Assembly: GCF_016808335.1 (NCBI RefSeq)
Contig: NC_053138.1
Span: 58,992,951 to 59,056,950, forward strand
Length of the DNA stretch: 64,000 bases
Direction of reading: 5' to 3'
Source of the DNA: Panicum virgatum
Lineage: Eukaryota; Streptophyta; Magnoliopsida; Poales; Poaceae
The notes under the pieces were generated by a model, which had not been told where the DNA came from, did no database searches, and was given only the letters and a program-made list of their open reading frames with translations. Below are positions 12,101-22,488 of this stretch, piece by piece; position 1 is the first letter of the stretch, and every line of letters begins with the position of its first letter. The translations under genes were made by a program, and so were the position numbers.

Positions 12101-12936
12101 CGTTCTGCGGCTTGGGAGCGATGAGAGAGCAAAGGGATGCGCGAAATCGAGCTCTGGGACTCTTGTAGTGCGCGGGCGCTTGCTAGAAGAGAGCGGCGGG
12201 CTCTGCAGGGGGCGTTCCACGGCGGCGTCGCGGTGGCGGCCGTCGGGGAGGTTCTGGACACGGCGGGAGTGCGTGGCGAGGGGTGGAGGCTCCAGCGCGA
12301 GGCAACAGGAGGGGGAAGAGGTCGTCCGCGACGCGTGGGCGCCAGCGCACGGCGGAGTAATGGCCGGGAAAGCCGGGAAGGCGTCGGCGGGCGGCGCTGT
12401 CGGTGGCCGGCGGCGAGAAGCAGAGCAGGGAGGGGGAGATGGTCATAAGGGCGATTTTGCAATTTCCAAAAGTTCCAGGGACCTTTCTGTAAACAAGCAA
12501 TAACTTTTAAACCAAAGCTCAAATGGAAAAGTGCCCAACATGAAAGTTGTTCAACTTTTCAAGATCTACAACTTTGATGTTGTGCAAAAATCTATTTGAC
12601 CAAAGATTCAAGAGCTAAAATTAAAATCATTGAAGGGATTTTGAATTCCAGGAAATTTGTCTTTTTCAAAGCAATTTCACTTCAAATGTAGACTTACAAG
12701 CAAAATTGGATGCCATGCAATAAATGCACTGAAATTTTGCACAAACACCCTCCATAAAAGCTATAAACACAAATAACTTTATAAAGGACCTCGCATAAAA
12801 TCATAATTACACATATAACCTTTCATAATTACAAAAAGATCCTTTTTAAGCATTTCAAGCACAAGATGCATAGCAACAAACTCAATTACTGTGCAGACAC
12901 CTATTTAAATACTGTGCAAACACCCGGGGTGTTACA
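9117..12936 (-). repeat. 5' LTR of the chromovirus (complete, 3820 bp)
   Basis: Bounded by TGTGGCAGAACC at 9117 and GGTGTTACA ending at 12936 (TG...CA). In element sense the first roughly 1.2 kb (12936 down to about 11737) is AT-rich, then a GC-rich block (12443-11737), then AT-rich again. The apparent ORFs in the GC block occur on both strands and are not genes. The small ORFs near 10164-10373 and 10541-10753 have no recognisable similarity. Confidence 0.93.
11482..11489 (-). promoter_or_regulatory. possible TATA box of the chromovirus LTR
   Basis: The minus strand reads TATAAATA about 1.45 kb from the start of the 5' LTR, just past the GC-rich block. It is a plausible U3 core promoter, but position is the only support. 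Confidence 0.35.
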
Positions 12937-14000
12937 GGTTCACTCTAGATTCACAACACAAGGATCTAAACCTTACTTGATCACTCACTCAAGAGCTAAC
13001 TTTGCACTAACACTCAAAAAGTTTATGCTAAGGACTAAGGATTTGATCTTTATGCTCTTAGATGGCTTGGAGATGTTCTTGGGTGTGTGTGGGATGTTCA
13101 ACAACTCCAGCAAAACTTCAAATGGCCGGGGTGAGCCGTATATATAGACCACCAAGTCTTGTAGCCGTTGCTCCAACGGTCAGCAGAAATCAGCATACCA
13201 TCGGATGAACCGATGCCTCTGCATGGGGTGGCGTCGGTTCATCCGGTCACTCTTAGACCTGAGCCGTTGAGTTTCTGACGCACAGTCTGCAGCACCATCG
13301 GTTTAACCGATGACTATGTGTCGGTTAAACCGGTTACTCACAGCACTCAACTAGCCGTTGGACCTCTTTCTCTTCTGCTGACGTCATTACACCGGTGATA
13401 TGCTCCGATGCACCACCGGTTCAACCGGTGCTAAAGGCTTGGCTTATGCGTGCTTGACATCGTCTCTGGAATATAGTACATCCAATGCACCGATGTCTAG
13501 CTTGACGCTGTCGGTTCAACCGGTGACCTGGCTATCTTGACTTGGTCTTCTCTTGATCTCCATTTGGTGCTCAGACTTGCACTGATGCCAGGGCGTCGGA
13601 ACTTCCGACAACCATCGGATGCACCGATGCTACATGCATCGGTTCTTCCGGTGCTCCTGTTTTCTGCAGAACTCATCCAATTCAGCGTTTCTTTGAATTC
13701 TTTCTTCGTGTATTGCTTTATATGACCTTTTTATTTCATCTCTGGGATTTAGAAATGTTCACTTAACAAAACTATTAGTCCCATTAATTGCATTGTCATT
13801 CGATCACCAAAATCACTCGAAATGACATGAATGGTGCCATGTTCATTACACTTCTGAATAAAAATGTATCTGTTCGGTTCTTGATTGGCCTTTTGTTTTT
13901 GTTTTCGTTGCGCTCCTTGCCACAGTAAAAATACTTGTCCCCTAGTTTGTCGAGAGAAAACTTTCAAGGAGTTTCGAGGAACATGCAACGTGGATCAGAG
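12937..14000. mobile_element. remnant of an LTR retrotransposon with palindromic ACCGGTT-type repeats
   Basis: This is the DNA into which the chromovirus inserted. It holds a TATA-like TATATATAG at about 13138-13147 and, from 13197 to 13645, many 17-bp near-palindromes such as CATCGGTTTAACCGATG and CACCGGTTCAACCGGTG. Beyond 13740 it resembles the edge and interior of a copia-like LTR element. No complete LTR or ORF can be drawn. The same repeat type occurs at 18855-19365. Confidence 0.5.
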
Positions 14001-14294
14001 TTTTAATCTTGTCCTTCCTACATATGCTACATAGAGATCCGGATTTTTAATCATGGATCAGAGTTTTTTTTTGAATAAAATCTTGGATCAGAGTAATCAG
14101 AAACAGTTCTAATACAAGGAGTTTTTAGGGAGCAGCGAGGCATGTGGTCTAAGATTAAAAGACAATAAATGTTAGGTAATCCGGATCAAGAGAAAAACTG
14201 CCTCTAATTAAGGGGTACTTGGCAAAACCCAATTTTGTTTATTTGTTTTTCGTTGTATGAACTAGAAATTCTCTTCTATTAACCGCCGCATAGC

Positions 14295-14586
14295 TTTTTT
14301 TTTTGAGATTACACAGTACAACTAAAACACTCACAACGCATGCACACTCATCATATGAACACACGTACACAAACTCTACCCCTATGAACATCTTTGAAGA
14401 CTGAGCCGGCAAATTCTCGAGATAGACGAAGTCACCACAGGCGTCTCGCTGGCTGTTGACGGAAACGTCGCCTACCACTGAATGCACAACACTGTTAAAC
14501 TCCAAAATATTCGCTTCTATAGAGAGTCGAGCTCAGAACCTCAGATGCTACCGAGACTCTTGTAACCACTAGACTACAAGACCTTT
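14295..14586 (-). mobile_element. tRNA-derived SINE (Au/ZmSINE-like)
   Basis: In minus sense it starts GGTCTTGTAGTCTAGTGG with a tRNA-like A box (TAGTCTAGTGG, 14566-14576), then a B-box-like AGCTCGACTCT (14523-14533), a roughly 200-bp unrelated body and a 10-A tail (14295-14304). The head matches the plant Au SINE type from memory, but the body is longer than the short Au family. Short flanking similarities exist; a clean target duplication was not found. Confidence 0.7.
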
Positions 14587-14690
14587 CGCATTAATCAGTG
14601 CACAGCTAATCCGTTGACCACCGAAACCACGACAAAAAGGGATTATATTGCTGCGGCCCAAAGGAGAATATATAATGTCTCGATGACGGC

Positions 14691-15798
14691 TGTCGGTACC
14701 CCAGGACTGGGGTACCCCCTCTTACTATGTCTAGGCAAGGGCCTTTGTAGTTATCCTTGACTACATCCAAACAGCTGGACCCCTGCGGTCCGAAGTCCTG
14801 TTCTCCCAACAATGGTCCGGACCCGTTCCACGGCTGGGGAAGGTCCCGAGACGCCACATGTCCCGGGAGAGGCAGGCACTCAAGCGCAAGCAGCCGGGGC
14901 TCCGGACCTCCTGAGGAGTCCGGACCCCCGCGGGGTCCCGGACCCCTCATGGGGTCCCGGACCACCTGTATAGTGACCGGACCCCTCACTAAGGGAAGAA
15001 GTCGACACCCTGCCTCGAGGTGGTCCGGAGCTGACACGTGTCTACAAGCACAGACACGTATACAAGGCCGCTTGGTCTCCATACTAAGCCTCACCCACCA
15101 CTGCATTCATTGTGGTAGGTGGACATCCGCATTGATGCAGCAGAAGCCGAGGCGATTCTTTGACCAGGGGGCACTAATGATCGCGTATTACCAAGATGCA
15201 TAGTGGAGCTGCTGCGCCGCCCACGCCGCGCCTGTCAGTCTGCCATAACTGTTGGATATGACGGCTCGGCTTCACCCATTATGACGCCTACATAATAGCC
15301 TCAACAGTTCACGCCGCAAGCTACGTTCCCCCAACGGGCACCTTGCTGACGGGACAAGAGAAGACCTCCTTTCGTCAGAGAGACAGTAGGGCATGGAAGC
15401 ATATCGGGGGAAAGATTCGTAACCACTGTAGCCATTAGAGTACTCTGTGCAGTATGCTGCACAGTGCGTTGGGCCCACTTGTCGGGGCCCCAACGTCCAA
15501 TGTATCCGCACCCCTTGGTCTATAAAAGGGGGGCGCCCGATAGAGAAAGGCAGGCTGGGTGAAAGCCAAGGCCTGGCAGAGGATAGGTTCATACACAACC
15601 AAGAACAATACACCTCCCAGTGGACGTAGGGTATTACGCTCCGGCGGCCCGAACCACTCTAAATCGTGTGTTCTTGTGAGCTTCCTCCCAAAGCTAGATC
15701 AGCCCAATCGCCAAAGTACTTCCCAGAGTCCTCCCTCACTGGGTATAGGCGGGTGCGCTCCGCCACCCGGCTGTGGGTACCCTAAAAATCCCGCGACA
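14691..15798 (+). mobile_element. solo LTR with perfect 5-bp target duplication
   Basis: Starts TGTCGGTACCCC and ends CCCGCGACA (TG...CA), flanked on both sides by ACGGC (14686-14690 and 15799-15803). No internal gag-pol, so it is a product of LTR-LTR recombination. A TATAAAAG box at 15521-15528 gives plus orientation. Around 14810-15000 it carries repeated GGTCCGGACC / GGGTCCCGGACC palindromic motifs. ORFs inside it are not genes. Confidence 0.9.
15521..15528 (+). promoter_or_regulatory. TATA box of the solo LTR
   Basis: TATAAAAG in a GC-rich setting, about 270 bp before the LTR end. It is consistent with the U3/R border. Confidence 0.6.
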
Positions 15799-15803
15799 AC
15801 GGC

Positions 15804-16189
15804 TGAGGCCCAAAGGAACAGACATGGACTCTGCACTGCACGCAGACCGATCCAACAGACTCTTTTCTTTGTTTCAACATTGAGCGGTGCATGTAAAAGA
15901 AATGGCACCGTGTAGCAGACAGCTGTTATTTTACTTGGCCCTTTTGCGTTTGTCAAAGGAGAGAAGAAAAAAAAAACAGTTACAACTCTTAAAAAGTTTC
16001 AGTTTTGTCCTTGTCCGACTTCTTCAAATTTTCATTTGAATTCGAACAGATTATTCAATTTGCAATAACCTCCGGGAAGTCCTTTTGAATGATAAAAAAA
16101 GGTACGGTGCTGCAAGCTACCGACCTGGCGAGTGAAAAAAATAAGCCGCAAATTATATTGCCTGATGCCATCTAGATTCTAGTTTTGGA
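15804..16189. other. intergenic, no gene seen
   Basis: AT-rich with short poly-A runs. Nothing recognisable apart from flanking repeats. Confidence 0.6.
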
Positions 16190-16780
16190 TCAATCATAGA
16201 ATGATGAGCCGTTGACATAATAATGCAGAGTTAATTATCTTTGATTCATTCGTCACATCTGGATCGCTTGCTCGAGGGAGTACTTCACAAATAAAGGAAA
16301 GCAGAAGTACCAGCTGAGTTATTTCTGACTTGGCCGGCAGAAATACCTTCCTTTTGCCCTCCTCATTTGGGCTATAGTCGTGGCGGTCCTCAATCCTCAT
16401 GGTGTCTCTCCACATCCAAAAAGTATAAAATAGCGGGGTAAGATATTTAGCGTTTGCTCTTTTAAAATAGCTAATAGCTGACTAAATAGAGTTTATAGCA
16501 GCTAAATTGTACATGGAAGAAAATAGCAGCACTATCTCAATCGACTATAGCGGGAGATGGCGAAGACTGTAGACGGCTATTTTAAACTATCCCAAAGCAA
16601 GTAGGCAACCCTTCTCTCTGTCTCCAAATTCCATTTGTTTGTACTGCTACGAGGAAGAACTAACGTGACCCTCTTAAGTTTCTCCTTTATTTTCCGTTGC
16701 CAAGCCCATGAACGACACTACTACAGGCCCTTGTTGCCCTGGCAGCCCCGCTGGATTTTAACCGTTGCGACTACTTACAT
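16190..16780. repeat. segmental duplication, copy A block 1
   Basis: Diverged counterpart of 22350-22720. Shared stretches include the His-codon region near 16330-16420 (GTCGTGGCGGTCCTCA versus CTGTGGTGGTGCTCA, then ATGGTGTC) and the TCCATTTGTTTGT, GAAGAACT, TTTCTCCTTT and CCTTGTTGCCCTGG stretches. The reading frame present in copy B is broken here. A candidate small MITE (about 16430-16590) interrupts the block. Confidence 0.6.
16430..16590. mobile_element. possible small MITE
   Basis: Ends resemble inverted repeats (GTATAAAATAGCGGGGTA on the left; TAGTTTAAAATAGCCG read from the right), with internal copies of the AAAATAGC/GCTATTTT motif. It lies in block 1 of copy A and is absent from copy B. 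Target duplication not resolved. Confidence 0.4.
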
Positions 16781-17198
16781 TTGAGGTTGCCTATATAACC
16801 TGTTTATTTGAGCTTCTGGACACATTTAAACTATTATCTTTTAAGATCTTCAAAAGCTAAATGTCTCAAAAACTAAAAAGCAATGTATTATGTCATTTTC
16901 AATTTCTAACTTTATGGCATTTTTCTTTTAGACATCCTAAAACCCAGCAGTCCAAATATATATAGTCGGTTCATGTTGTGCTCTTCAATTCCCATGGAGT
17001 GAACTTGTTACTCTACTCCAACATACAATAGGAGTATTTGTCTTCCACACGAATAATGTGATGTGTACTATATATACAATTTTTTTTACCGTGAAGAATT
17101 ACATAATATGTTGGTGTTGTCCTCTCCATAATCTCCGCCATTTGATTTTACTAGTAGAGAAAAAGGAAAAAAATCCAACGGGTTGACTATACTTGATA

Positions 17199-17335
17199 CT
17201 ACCTCCATCCTAAATTACAATTCATTTTGTTTTTTTCTAAATCATATATTCTGCCATGCAAAGATACATAATATAAAAATATATATTTATATATTTAAGA
17301 AAATCAAAACGAATTGTAATTTTGAACGGAGGTAG
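17199..17335. mobile_element. Stowaway-type (Tc1/mariner) MITE
   Basis: A 137-bp element with about 30-bp inverted repeats beginning CTACCTCC (left CTACCTCCATCCTAAATTAC; right end reversed CTACCTCCGTTCAAAATTAC), flanked by TA on both sides (17197-17198 and 17336-17337). This is the classic grass Stowaway end and TSD. Confidence 0.85.
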
Positions 17336-17439
17336 TAGATAATACTTCGGCGACTGATGCACTGAGGACTGAGCGACGATGCATGTACTCATGTCTGCGA
17401 TGGATAATATATGTTGACGTAGTCCTCGATCTCCATCAA

Positions 17440-17500
17440 TTCCAACAGAGTTGATCGACTAGCTAGCCTCTGGCCGTCTGGTGCAGTGTGTTGAAAAAAT
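17440..17500. repeat. segmental duplication, copy A block 2
   Basis: TTCCAACAGAGTTGATCG followed by CTAGCT...CTGGC matches 23861-23897 in copy B. It is in the same order relative to blocks 1 and 3. Confidence 0.55.
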
Positions 17501-17539
17501 TCCGGGCTTGATTTGACTATCGGAAAAAGTTGATACTCC

Positions 17540-19440
17540 GTGAGGAATGTTGAGTACTATATTATGCTTGTGATGAGTGAATTGTCAACCGTGCGGTGTG
17601 ATCGTGCGCTTGGTCTTTGAATTGCAGGTATACAGGCGTCAAGTGTCGTCGGAGAGCTACCGTGGAGGTGCTGTGGCCGATGGACTGTGCGGTGGACGGC
17701 GGTGAAGGGCAGCCGGGACCGGAGCTCGTGCCGGGCGGCAGCTGTGGCGTCCACTCCTAGATTGAGGGTGCAAGCGGCGACGCAAGGCGGGTTTCTTGAT
17801 TTGCGCCACAAAACCAAGGAGGCGGACGGCGGTTGAAGACGCCAAGTTGTGGAGGCACGGACGTCGGTCTCGGGACTGACGGAGGTGACGGGCATCGACG
17901 GCGTCTAGGGTCTCGCTGCGGGCGAGGAGGTGACGGGCGGCGTCTAGAGCCGTCAGAAGGCTGAGGCAGGAACGGCGTTTAGGGCCACGGCGTGGAGGCG
18001 GGAATCTTCCCGCGCGTGGAGTTTTGGCGGTTTTCTCAAAACCGGCCACCTACCCGAGTTTCGCGGACCCCCCAAAACCGCGAACCGGATCTTCATCAGC
18101 ATGGCGGCATCGCGGAGAAGGCTTCGAGTCGAAGAAAGAAACTCCGCCGTCGGATGATATCGTGTACATATTTCCGGTTTTGCCCCTACGGGCGTTTTAT
18201 TGTCTAGTTTGAGTTGAGTGTATTTTGGACCCCTGTGTGGGCACCTTAAATACCCCTCTCCCTCTCCTCTCTCTCCGGTGCGCCAGCCAAGACCAGCACG
18301 CCGCCCTCATCACACCTCCCTGGCGCCTCCCTCTCTCTCGGTGTTCTCCTTCTCCTCTCCTCTCTTCTTCTCTAGGATTAGACGTATGGATAGTTGAGAT
18401 TTTTGTACTGAGATTGTGTGGGAAAGGAGGCCCAATCCTCCTTGTGCCCTCCGGGGTTTTGAATTCATTTCAATCTCGTACGATTTGTGCTTTGTTTTGG
18501 ATGAATTCGATTTTCCTTCATCGATTCTTGAGCACGAGTTGATGGGCTATTCTTGATGATTTCATGACTCCTTGAAGTGGTTCTTATCCATCTAGCCTAG
18601 TGCTAAACCCCCCGGAATCACGAGTCCCCTCGAATCGAAGTTTTTGCATTCTTGAGAAAACCCCGCTCTTGCTTGGGAATTCCTCGATTCTTCCTAAACC
18701 ATGGAGTGATTCGTCGATTCCTTCCGTGGACATGTTCACAAGTCCTTTGTGATCATGGCTGCAAAATTTGAACTCCTTTGGACTTGATTTGATCCTCCAA
18801 TCATAGAAGTTTCCAAAGGACGCGGGCTGAAAAGCGTTTCTGGACTCTGTTTTTCATATCACCGGATGAACCGACGCTTGGAAGTTGTAAGCGTCGGATC
18901 AACCGGTGAGTAGGTTCTTCGCACGTTAGGGTTTTCTGCTCTTCGCTTGGTTGCACTGGTGCATTAGCTCCACGTGCATCGGATCAACCGGTGTTACTTA
19001 TTTGCGGTACTGCTTTGAGCGTTTAACCGGCGTATTGGAGTTTCTTAACGTCGGTTCATCCGGTGCTCTGCTAGGTCCTTTTGTTGCCTCTCTGGACAAC
19101 TGCATCGGCGTTTTAGATTTGCTTACATCGGTTTAACCGGTGCGTGTGCAGTCCATTTTGGCGTTTCTCTGGACAACTGCACCGACATTGAGCTCCGATT
19201 TTGTCGGATCATCCGGTGTATAACATCGGTTGAACCGACGCTGTTCAAACCCATCCGTCGGATCAACCAGTGCTCACTTCTCTCTCTGCAGCCGGCTCTG
19301 CTGCCGGCTCTGCTCATCGGTTGAACCGATGCTGTTCAAATCTGTGCGTCGGATCAACCAGTGAGTTATACTGTGCTATTTCTAGTGCTGCTTTTCGGTG
19401 ATTGCTTCCGCGTTGGATCTTGTTTGTTCCTAGGGCTTTC
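17540..19440 (+). mobile_element. LTR-retrotransposon remnant with palindromic repeats
   Basis: A GC-rich, gene-free part (17600-18130), a pyrimidine-rich leader-like stretch at 18250-18380 after TTAAATACCCC, then from 18855 to 19365 about a dozen 17-bp near-palindromes (for example CATCGGTTGAACCGATG, CGTCGGATCAACCGGTG). The repeat type matches 13197-13645, so the two are probably the same element family. LTR borders and target duplication could not be fixed. It is inserted within copy A of the segmental duplication, since copy B lacks it. Confidence 0.5.
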
Positions 19441-19649
19441 TTGCGCAATTCCATTATGGCGATCGCGCGCTACTTCGCTTCCCAGCAATCGATCTGACAC
19501 GTGGGGAGCGTCTCCTTCCCTTTCCATATTTTTCTACCGCGTAGCGCTCCTCTGCTTTCTTTTTTTTCCCCGACGAATCCATTACTGAGGTCGCGCGCTG
19601 GCGCGCTATGTGACAGTGGCGCACGAGCTGTAAATTGGTTCACAGTGCT

Positions 19650-20830
19650 CCCGAATCGCACCATTCTTTTTCCATTCTTTTTCCATTTTTTTGTCCTTCA
19701 CCCCTCCGAACACTGCTCCTCGTGCACAGCGCAAAGGAGTCCTCTCGACCACTAGGTGGACAACGCCATCCTCATTCTCTTTCATCATTCAATATAAAAA
19801 AAACTATATGACAAACTTATATAAATATAAACCATATACAAAATATATGTGATTTAAAATATTATAAAAAGTTATACAACAAAAATTATATACTAACTAA
19901 TATACAATATATCTGTATAACAACATAATTTATATTCATAAGTTGTATAGCAACATAATTTATATTCATAAGTTGTGTATAAAAGCCAAAAACTTATGTG
20001 CATAAAATACATGACAAAAAATTATATTTATAGTTTGTATGATAAAGTTATAAATTTGTATTATAATTTTTTATGCCGTACATAACTTTTACGTATAATT
20101 TTTTCTTAACAATTTGGAATTAATATTTTTTTAGCACGACTTTCACAGTGCATACAAAATTTAATGCGTAGTTTTCAAAAATAACTTATAGAGGATAACT
20201 TTTCAGCATAAATTGTACAAAGATGTTATCTGGAAGATTTCTCATACAACTTTTGTACGCACAAATTTATCATGCAACTTCTAAGCACAAAGTCTTGGTA
20301 TAATTTTTTAGTACGATTTCCATATAAAAGTTGTCAAGAAAACTTCAGACATATAGAAGGTAAAAAGAAAAACTGGAAAAGAAAACAATAACAACACTTA
20401 TGGAACATAAAAGGAAAAACAAAAAAAATTGTCATGTATTTTATGGACATAATGTTTTGCTTTTTATGCACAACTTATGAATATAAATTATGTTGTTATA
20501 TAGATATATTGTATCTAAGTTTGTGTGTAATTTTTGTAGTATAACTTGTTTTTTGCGAGAAATAGTATAACTTGTTCTAATAATTTTATTCATATATATT
20601 TTGCATATGATTTAATTTATATAAGTTTGTGTCATATATAGTTTTTTTATATTGAACGATGAAAGAGAATGAGGACTACGGACGGTTGTCCACGTACTGG
20701 TCTGTGGACTGTGCGTGGGAGGACTCGTCTGCGCTGCTGCCCAAGGGACCAGTATGCGGAGGGGAGGAAAGCAGGCTCTAGATTGATTGCCTGATCTGTA
20801 AAAAAAAGGGGAAGAAAGGTGGGGTCGGAC
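19650..20830. mobile_element. long-TIR foldback element (MULE-like or other DNA transposon)
   Basis: Two arms of roughly 250-300 bp are imperfect reverse complements. The left arm has GTGGACAAC...CCTCATTCTCTTTCATC then CAATATAAAAAAAACTATAT; the right arm at 20640-20700 mirrors it. Further out GAGTCCTC and CCCCTCCG also mirror. The centre (19990-20450) is very AT-rich with no ORF. Exact ends and TSD were not resolved, so the superfamily is open. Confidence 0.55.
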
Positions 20831-21068
20831 ATCGGACAGTGGAAGAGCACGCTGTCGGATCAATTGCCAGGAACCGTCCTAGCGCGCGCTAATTAGAAAC
20901 CCCCGCTTTCTTGTGTTGTGTTGGTGTAACTCCTTCATAGCTATTCCACACGTCACCTAGGACTCGAGGATTTGGGTGTACACTTGGAACTGGACCAAAT
21001 CGCTTCCGGCCGTGAAATTTTGATTTGGCTCAAATTCACCCCCCTCTGGTCGCCTTCTCGGTCCCTCA

Positions 21069-21194
21069 CTCCGGCCACCATCTACTGATCAACCGCCCTC
21101 AAAGCAGAAGCTCCGGCCACCATCTACTGATCAACCGCCCTCAAAGCAGAAGCTCCGGCCAACATCTACTGATCAACCGCCCTCAAAGCAAAAG
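21069..21194. repeat. 42-bp tandem repeat, three copies
   Basis: Three consecutive units starting at 21069, 21111 and 21153. Each starts CTCCGGCC(A)CATCTACT and contains TGATCAACCGCCCTCAAAGC. The first two are identical and the third has a few substitutions. Confidence 0.9.
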
Positions 21195-21206
21195 CTACAA
21201 CCATTA

Positions 21207-21412
21207 GAGCAAGTATTATAGATGGTGTAAAAGTGGCTGGGAGTACGCGGAGGAAGAGAGAGAAGAAAGTGGGGTCTCCCCATCCGCCTGCTGCACCTGG
21301 CGGAGAGATCTGTCCTTCACTCCTATTGGCTCCTATTGGCTGAGTTACCATGGTCCGCCACCATCATTGCGTCCCTCCCAGCCGGCGGTGGGCGTTGCTA
21401 TTAGCCATACTC
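21207..21412. mobile_element. Tourist-like (PIF/Harbinger) MITE
   Basis: A 206-bp segment between TTA direct repeats (21204-21206 and 21413-21415). Left end GAGCAAGTATTATAG and reversed right end GAGTATGGCTAATAG are imperfect inverted repeats. No coding capacity. Confidence 0.55.
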
Positions 21413-21469
21413 TTATTAATGAAGCTATACTGCACTTGTAGACTAGTAGATGAGTCATGAGTCATGACT

Positions 21470-21665
21470 CATGAGCGAGATTACAACACCTGATCACTGC
21501 ACGGCAGTTCGGTTGATCAGGAAGCCTGATCACTGCATGCACACTGACCAACCAGGCAAGCAATGCAATCACTGGCCAATGCAAGAAGACGCATCTGCTG
21601 ACGGATGCCGTGGATACCAGCTGCACTTTCAGTTTGGCCTTTTCGTCCGGCAACCAACCACACGG
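21470..21665. repeat. segmental duplication, copy A block 3
   Basis: Matches 23943-24200: CAGTTCGGTTGATCAGG...TGATCACTGC, CTGACCAACCA, AATGCAATCA, CACTGGCCAA, GAAGAC, CATCTGCTGA, GGATGCCGTG, ACCAGCTGC, CTTTCAGTTTGG and TTTTCGTCCGGCAACCAACCAC occur in the same order. Copy B carries extra short insertions. Confidence 0.75.
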
Positions 21666-21764
21666 TGACTGCTGAGGCGCAATGAGGAAATTCGATGTTC
21701 TGCTTCGTCGTGGTGGTAGGCCGAGTGGGGTAGGGACCGTATACGGAGATAGGTTGCAATATTA

Positions 21765-21891
21765 AGCCCAACATGACATCATGGGCCGGTTTGCTCACCC
21801 TCAGATTACTTTTGTAAACCCATGGAATTAGCGCGGGATTAGTGCCATACTGCTGCGCCAAGGCAGTTGAGGCGGTGGAGACCAATACAAA
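21765..21891 (+). promoter_or_regulatory. candidate U2 promoter: MSP-like, USE-like and TATA-like elements
   Basis: Plant snRNA promoters use an upstream sequence element (USE, consensus about RTCCCACATCG) near -70 and a TATA box near -30; monocots add RGCCCR boxes upstream. Here AGCCCA is at 21765-21770 and inverted GGCCCA at 21782-21787. TAGTGCCATACTG (21840-21852, about -79 to -67) is a degenerate USE, and AATACAAA (21884-21891) a degenerate TATA. Spacing is right for Pol II, but the match to both core elements is weak. Confidence 0.45.
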
Positions 21892-21918
21892 ACAATAGAC
21901 ACCACAAGGGAGCAGTTC

Positions 21919-22113
21919 ATACCTTTCTCGGCCTTTTGGCTAAGATCAAGTGTAGTATCTGTTCTTATCAGTTTAATATCTGATATGTGAGGCCCCGACC
22001 TCACAACGATATTAAATTTATTTTTTGTGGGGAAGGATCTGTTTAGTGGCTTGCCACTAGGATCCTTGCGTGTCACCTAGGTGTTGCACTATAGCCTAGG
22101 CTGGGCGCACCCC
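21919..22113 (+). ncRNA. U2: U2 spliceosomal snRNA
   Basis: The RNA pairs with the intron branch site in the spliceosome. The 5' end ATACCTTTCTCGGCCTTTTG and the next 50 bases match the highly conserved U2 head. The branch-site recognition segment GTAGTA is at 21952-21957. Stem IIb is intact (TGTGAGG 21986-21992 with CCTCACA 21999-22005). A Sm-type U-rich site is at about 22019-22027, a GTGG...CCAC stem-loop III follows, and stem IV is around CACCTAGGTG...GCCTAGGCTGG. Length of about 195 nt is normal and I see no disruptive change in the body. The promoter looks degenerate, so it may be a weak or variant copy. The 3' end is approximate. Confidence 0.9.
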
Positions 22114-22341
22114 AACCAAATCAAAATTCAAAGTTTAGCGATGGCTTTGTAATAATTTCAGCATTATTTTAGAGATGGCAGGCTGCTTTGGATTTGGAGT
22201 GGTATGTTGTCTCCACTTCCTAGCAGCTTGAGCAATATGAGATGAGTAGATAGAGCAGTAAAACTGCAAGTGAAACAAGATTGAGAAGGAAAAAAAAACT
22301 CAGATGACGGCCAGTAGTCTAATTGTACGATGACACCTCTA

Positions 22342-22488
22342 TTAGTAAGCTAAGAAATATGTGATGCATATCTGATGGAACTTCGGCCAATATGCAACAT
22401 CGTTTTTGACAGGAGCACCTTCGTTCTTTCCGTCCTTATCTGGGCCATGGCTGTGGTGGTGCTCATGGTGTCCCTCCACCACCCCCAT
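22342..22488 (-). CDS. small His-rich ORF, unrecognised
   Basis: 48 codons from ATG at 22488: MGVVEGHHEHHHSHGPDKD and on to WPKFHQICITYFLAY. The His-rich N-terminus (residues 7-14) is the only notable feature; it could bind metal. The paralogous segment in copy A (16330-16420) has lost the frame through stops and shifts. This may be the first exon of a lost gene, with the tail being intron read-through. I do not recognise the family and coding status is doubtful. Confidence 0.25.
   Translation of the reverse strand: MGVVEGHHEHHHSHGPDKDGKNEGAPVKNDVAYWPKFHQICITYFLAY

Larger units (their letters stand above)
1..12936 (-). mobile_element. Tekay/Del-type chromovirus (Ty3/gypsy), left end cut by window
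   Basis: Nearly complete LTR retrotransposon in minus orientation. Bases 1-1894 repeat at 11043-12936 with a constant offset of 11042. The primer site at 9103-9114 places the inner edge of the right LTR at 9117, giving 3820-bp LTRs, a 7.2-kb interior and a total near 14.9 kb; about 1.9 kb of the left LTR lies outside the window. LTR termini are TG...CA. Domain order gag, PR, RT, RNase H, IN and a C-terminal chromodomain, with long LTRs and a Met-type primer site, fits the Tekay/Del chromovirus lineage. gag-pol is broken at three places. The target duplication would be GGTTC at 12937-12941, but the left flank is not in the window. Confidence 0.93.

Noticed and set aside
14606..15915. ORFs of 113-166 codons in and beside the first solo LTR
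   Set aside because: They span LTR palindromic repeats and cross the LTR borders and TSD. No domain.
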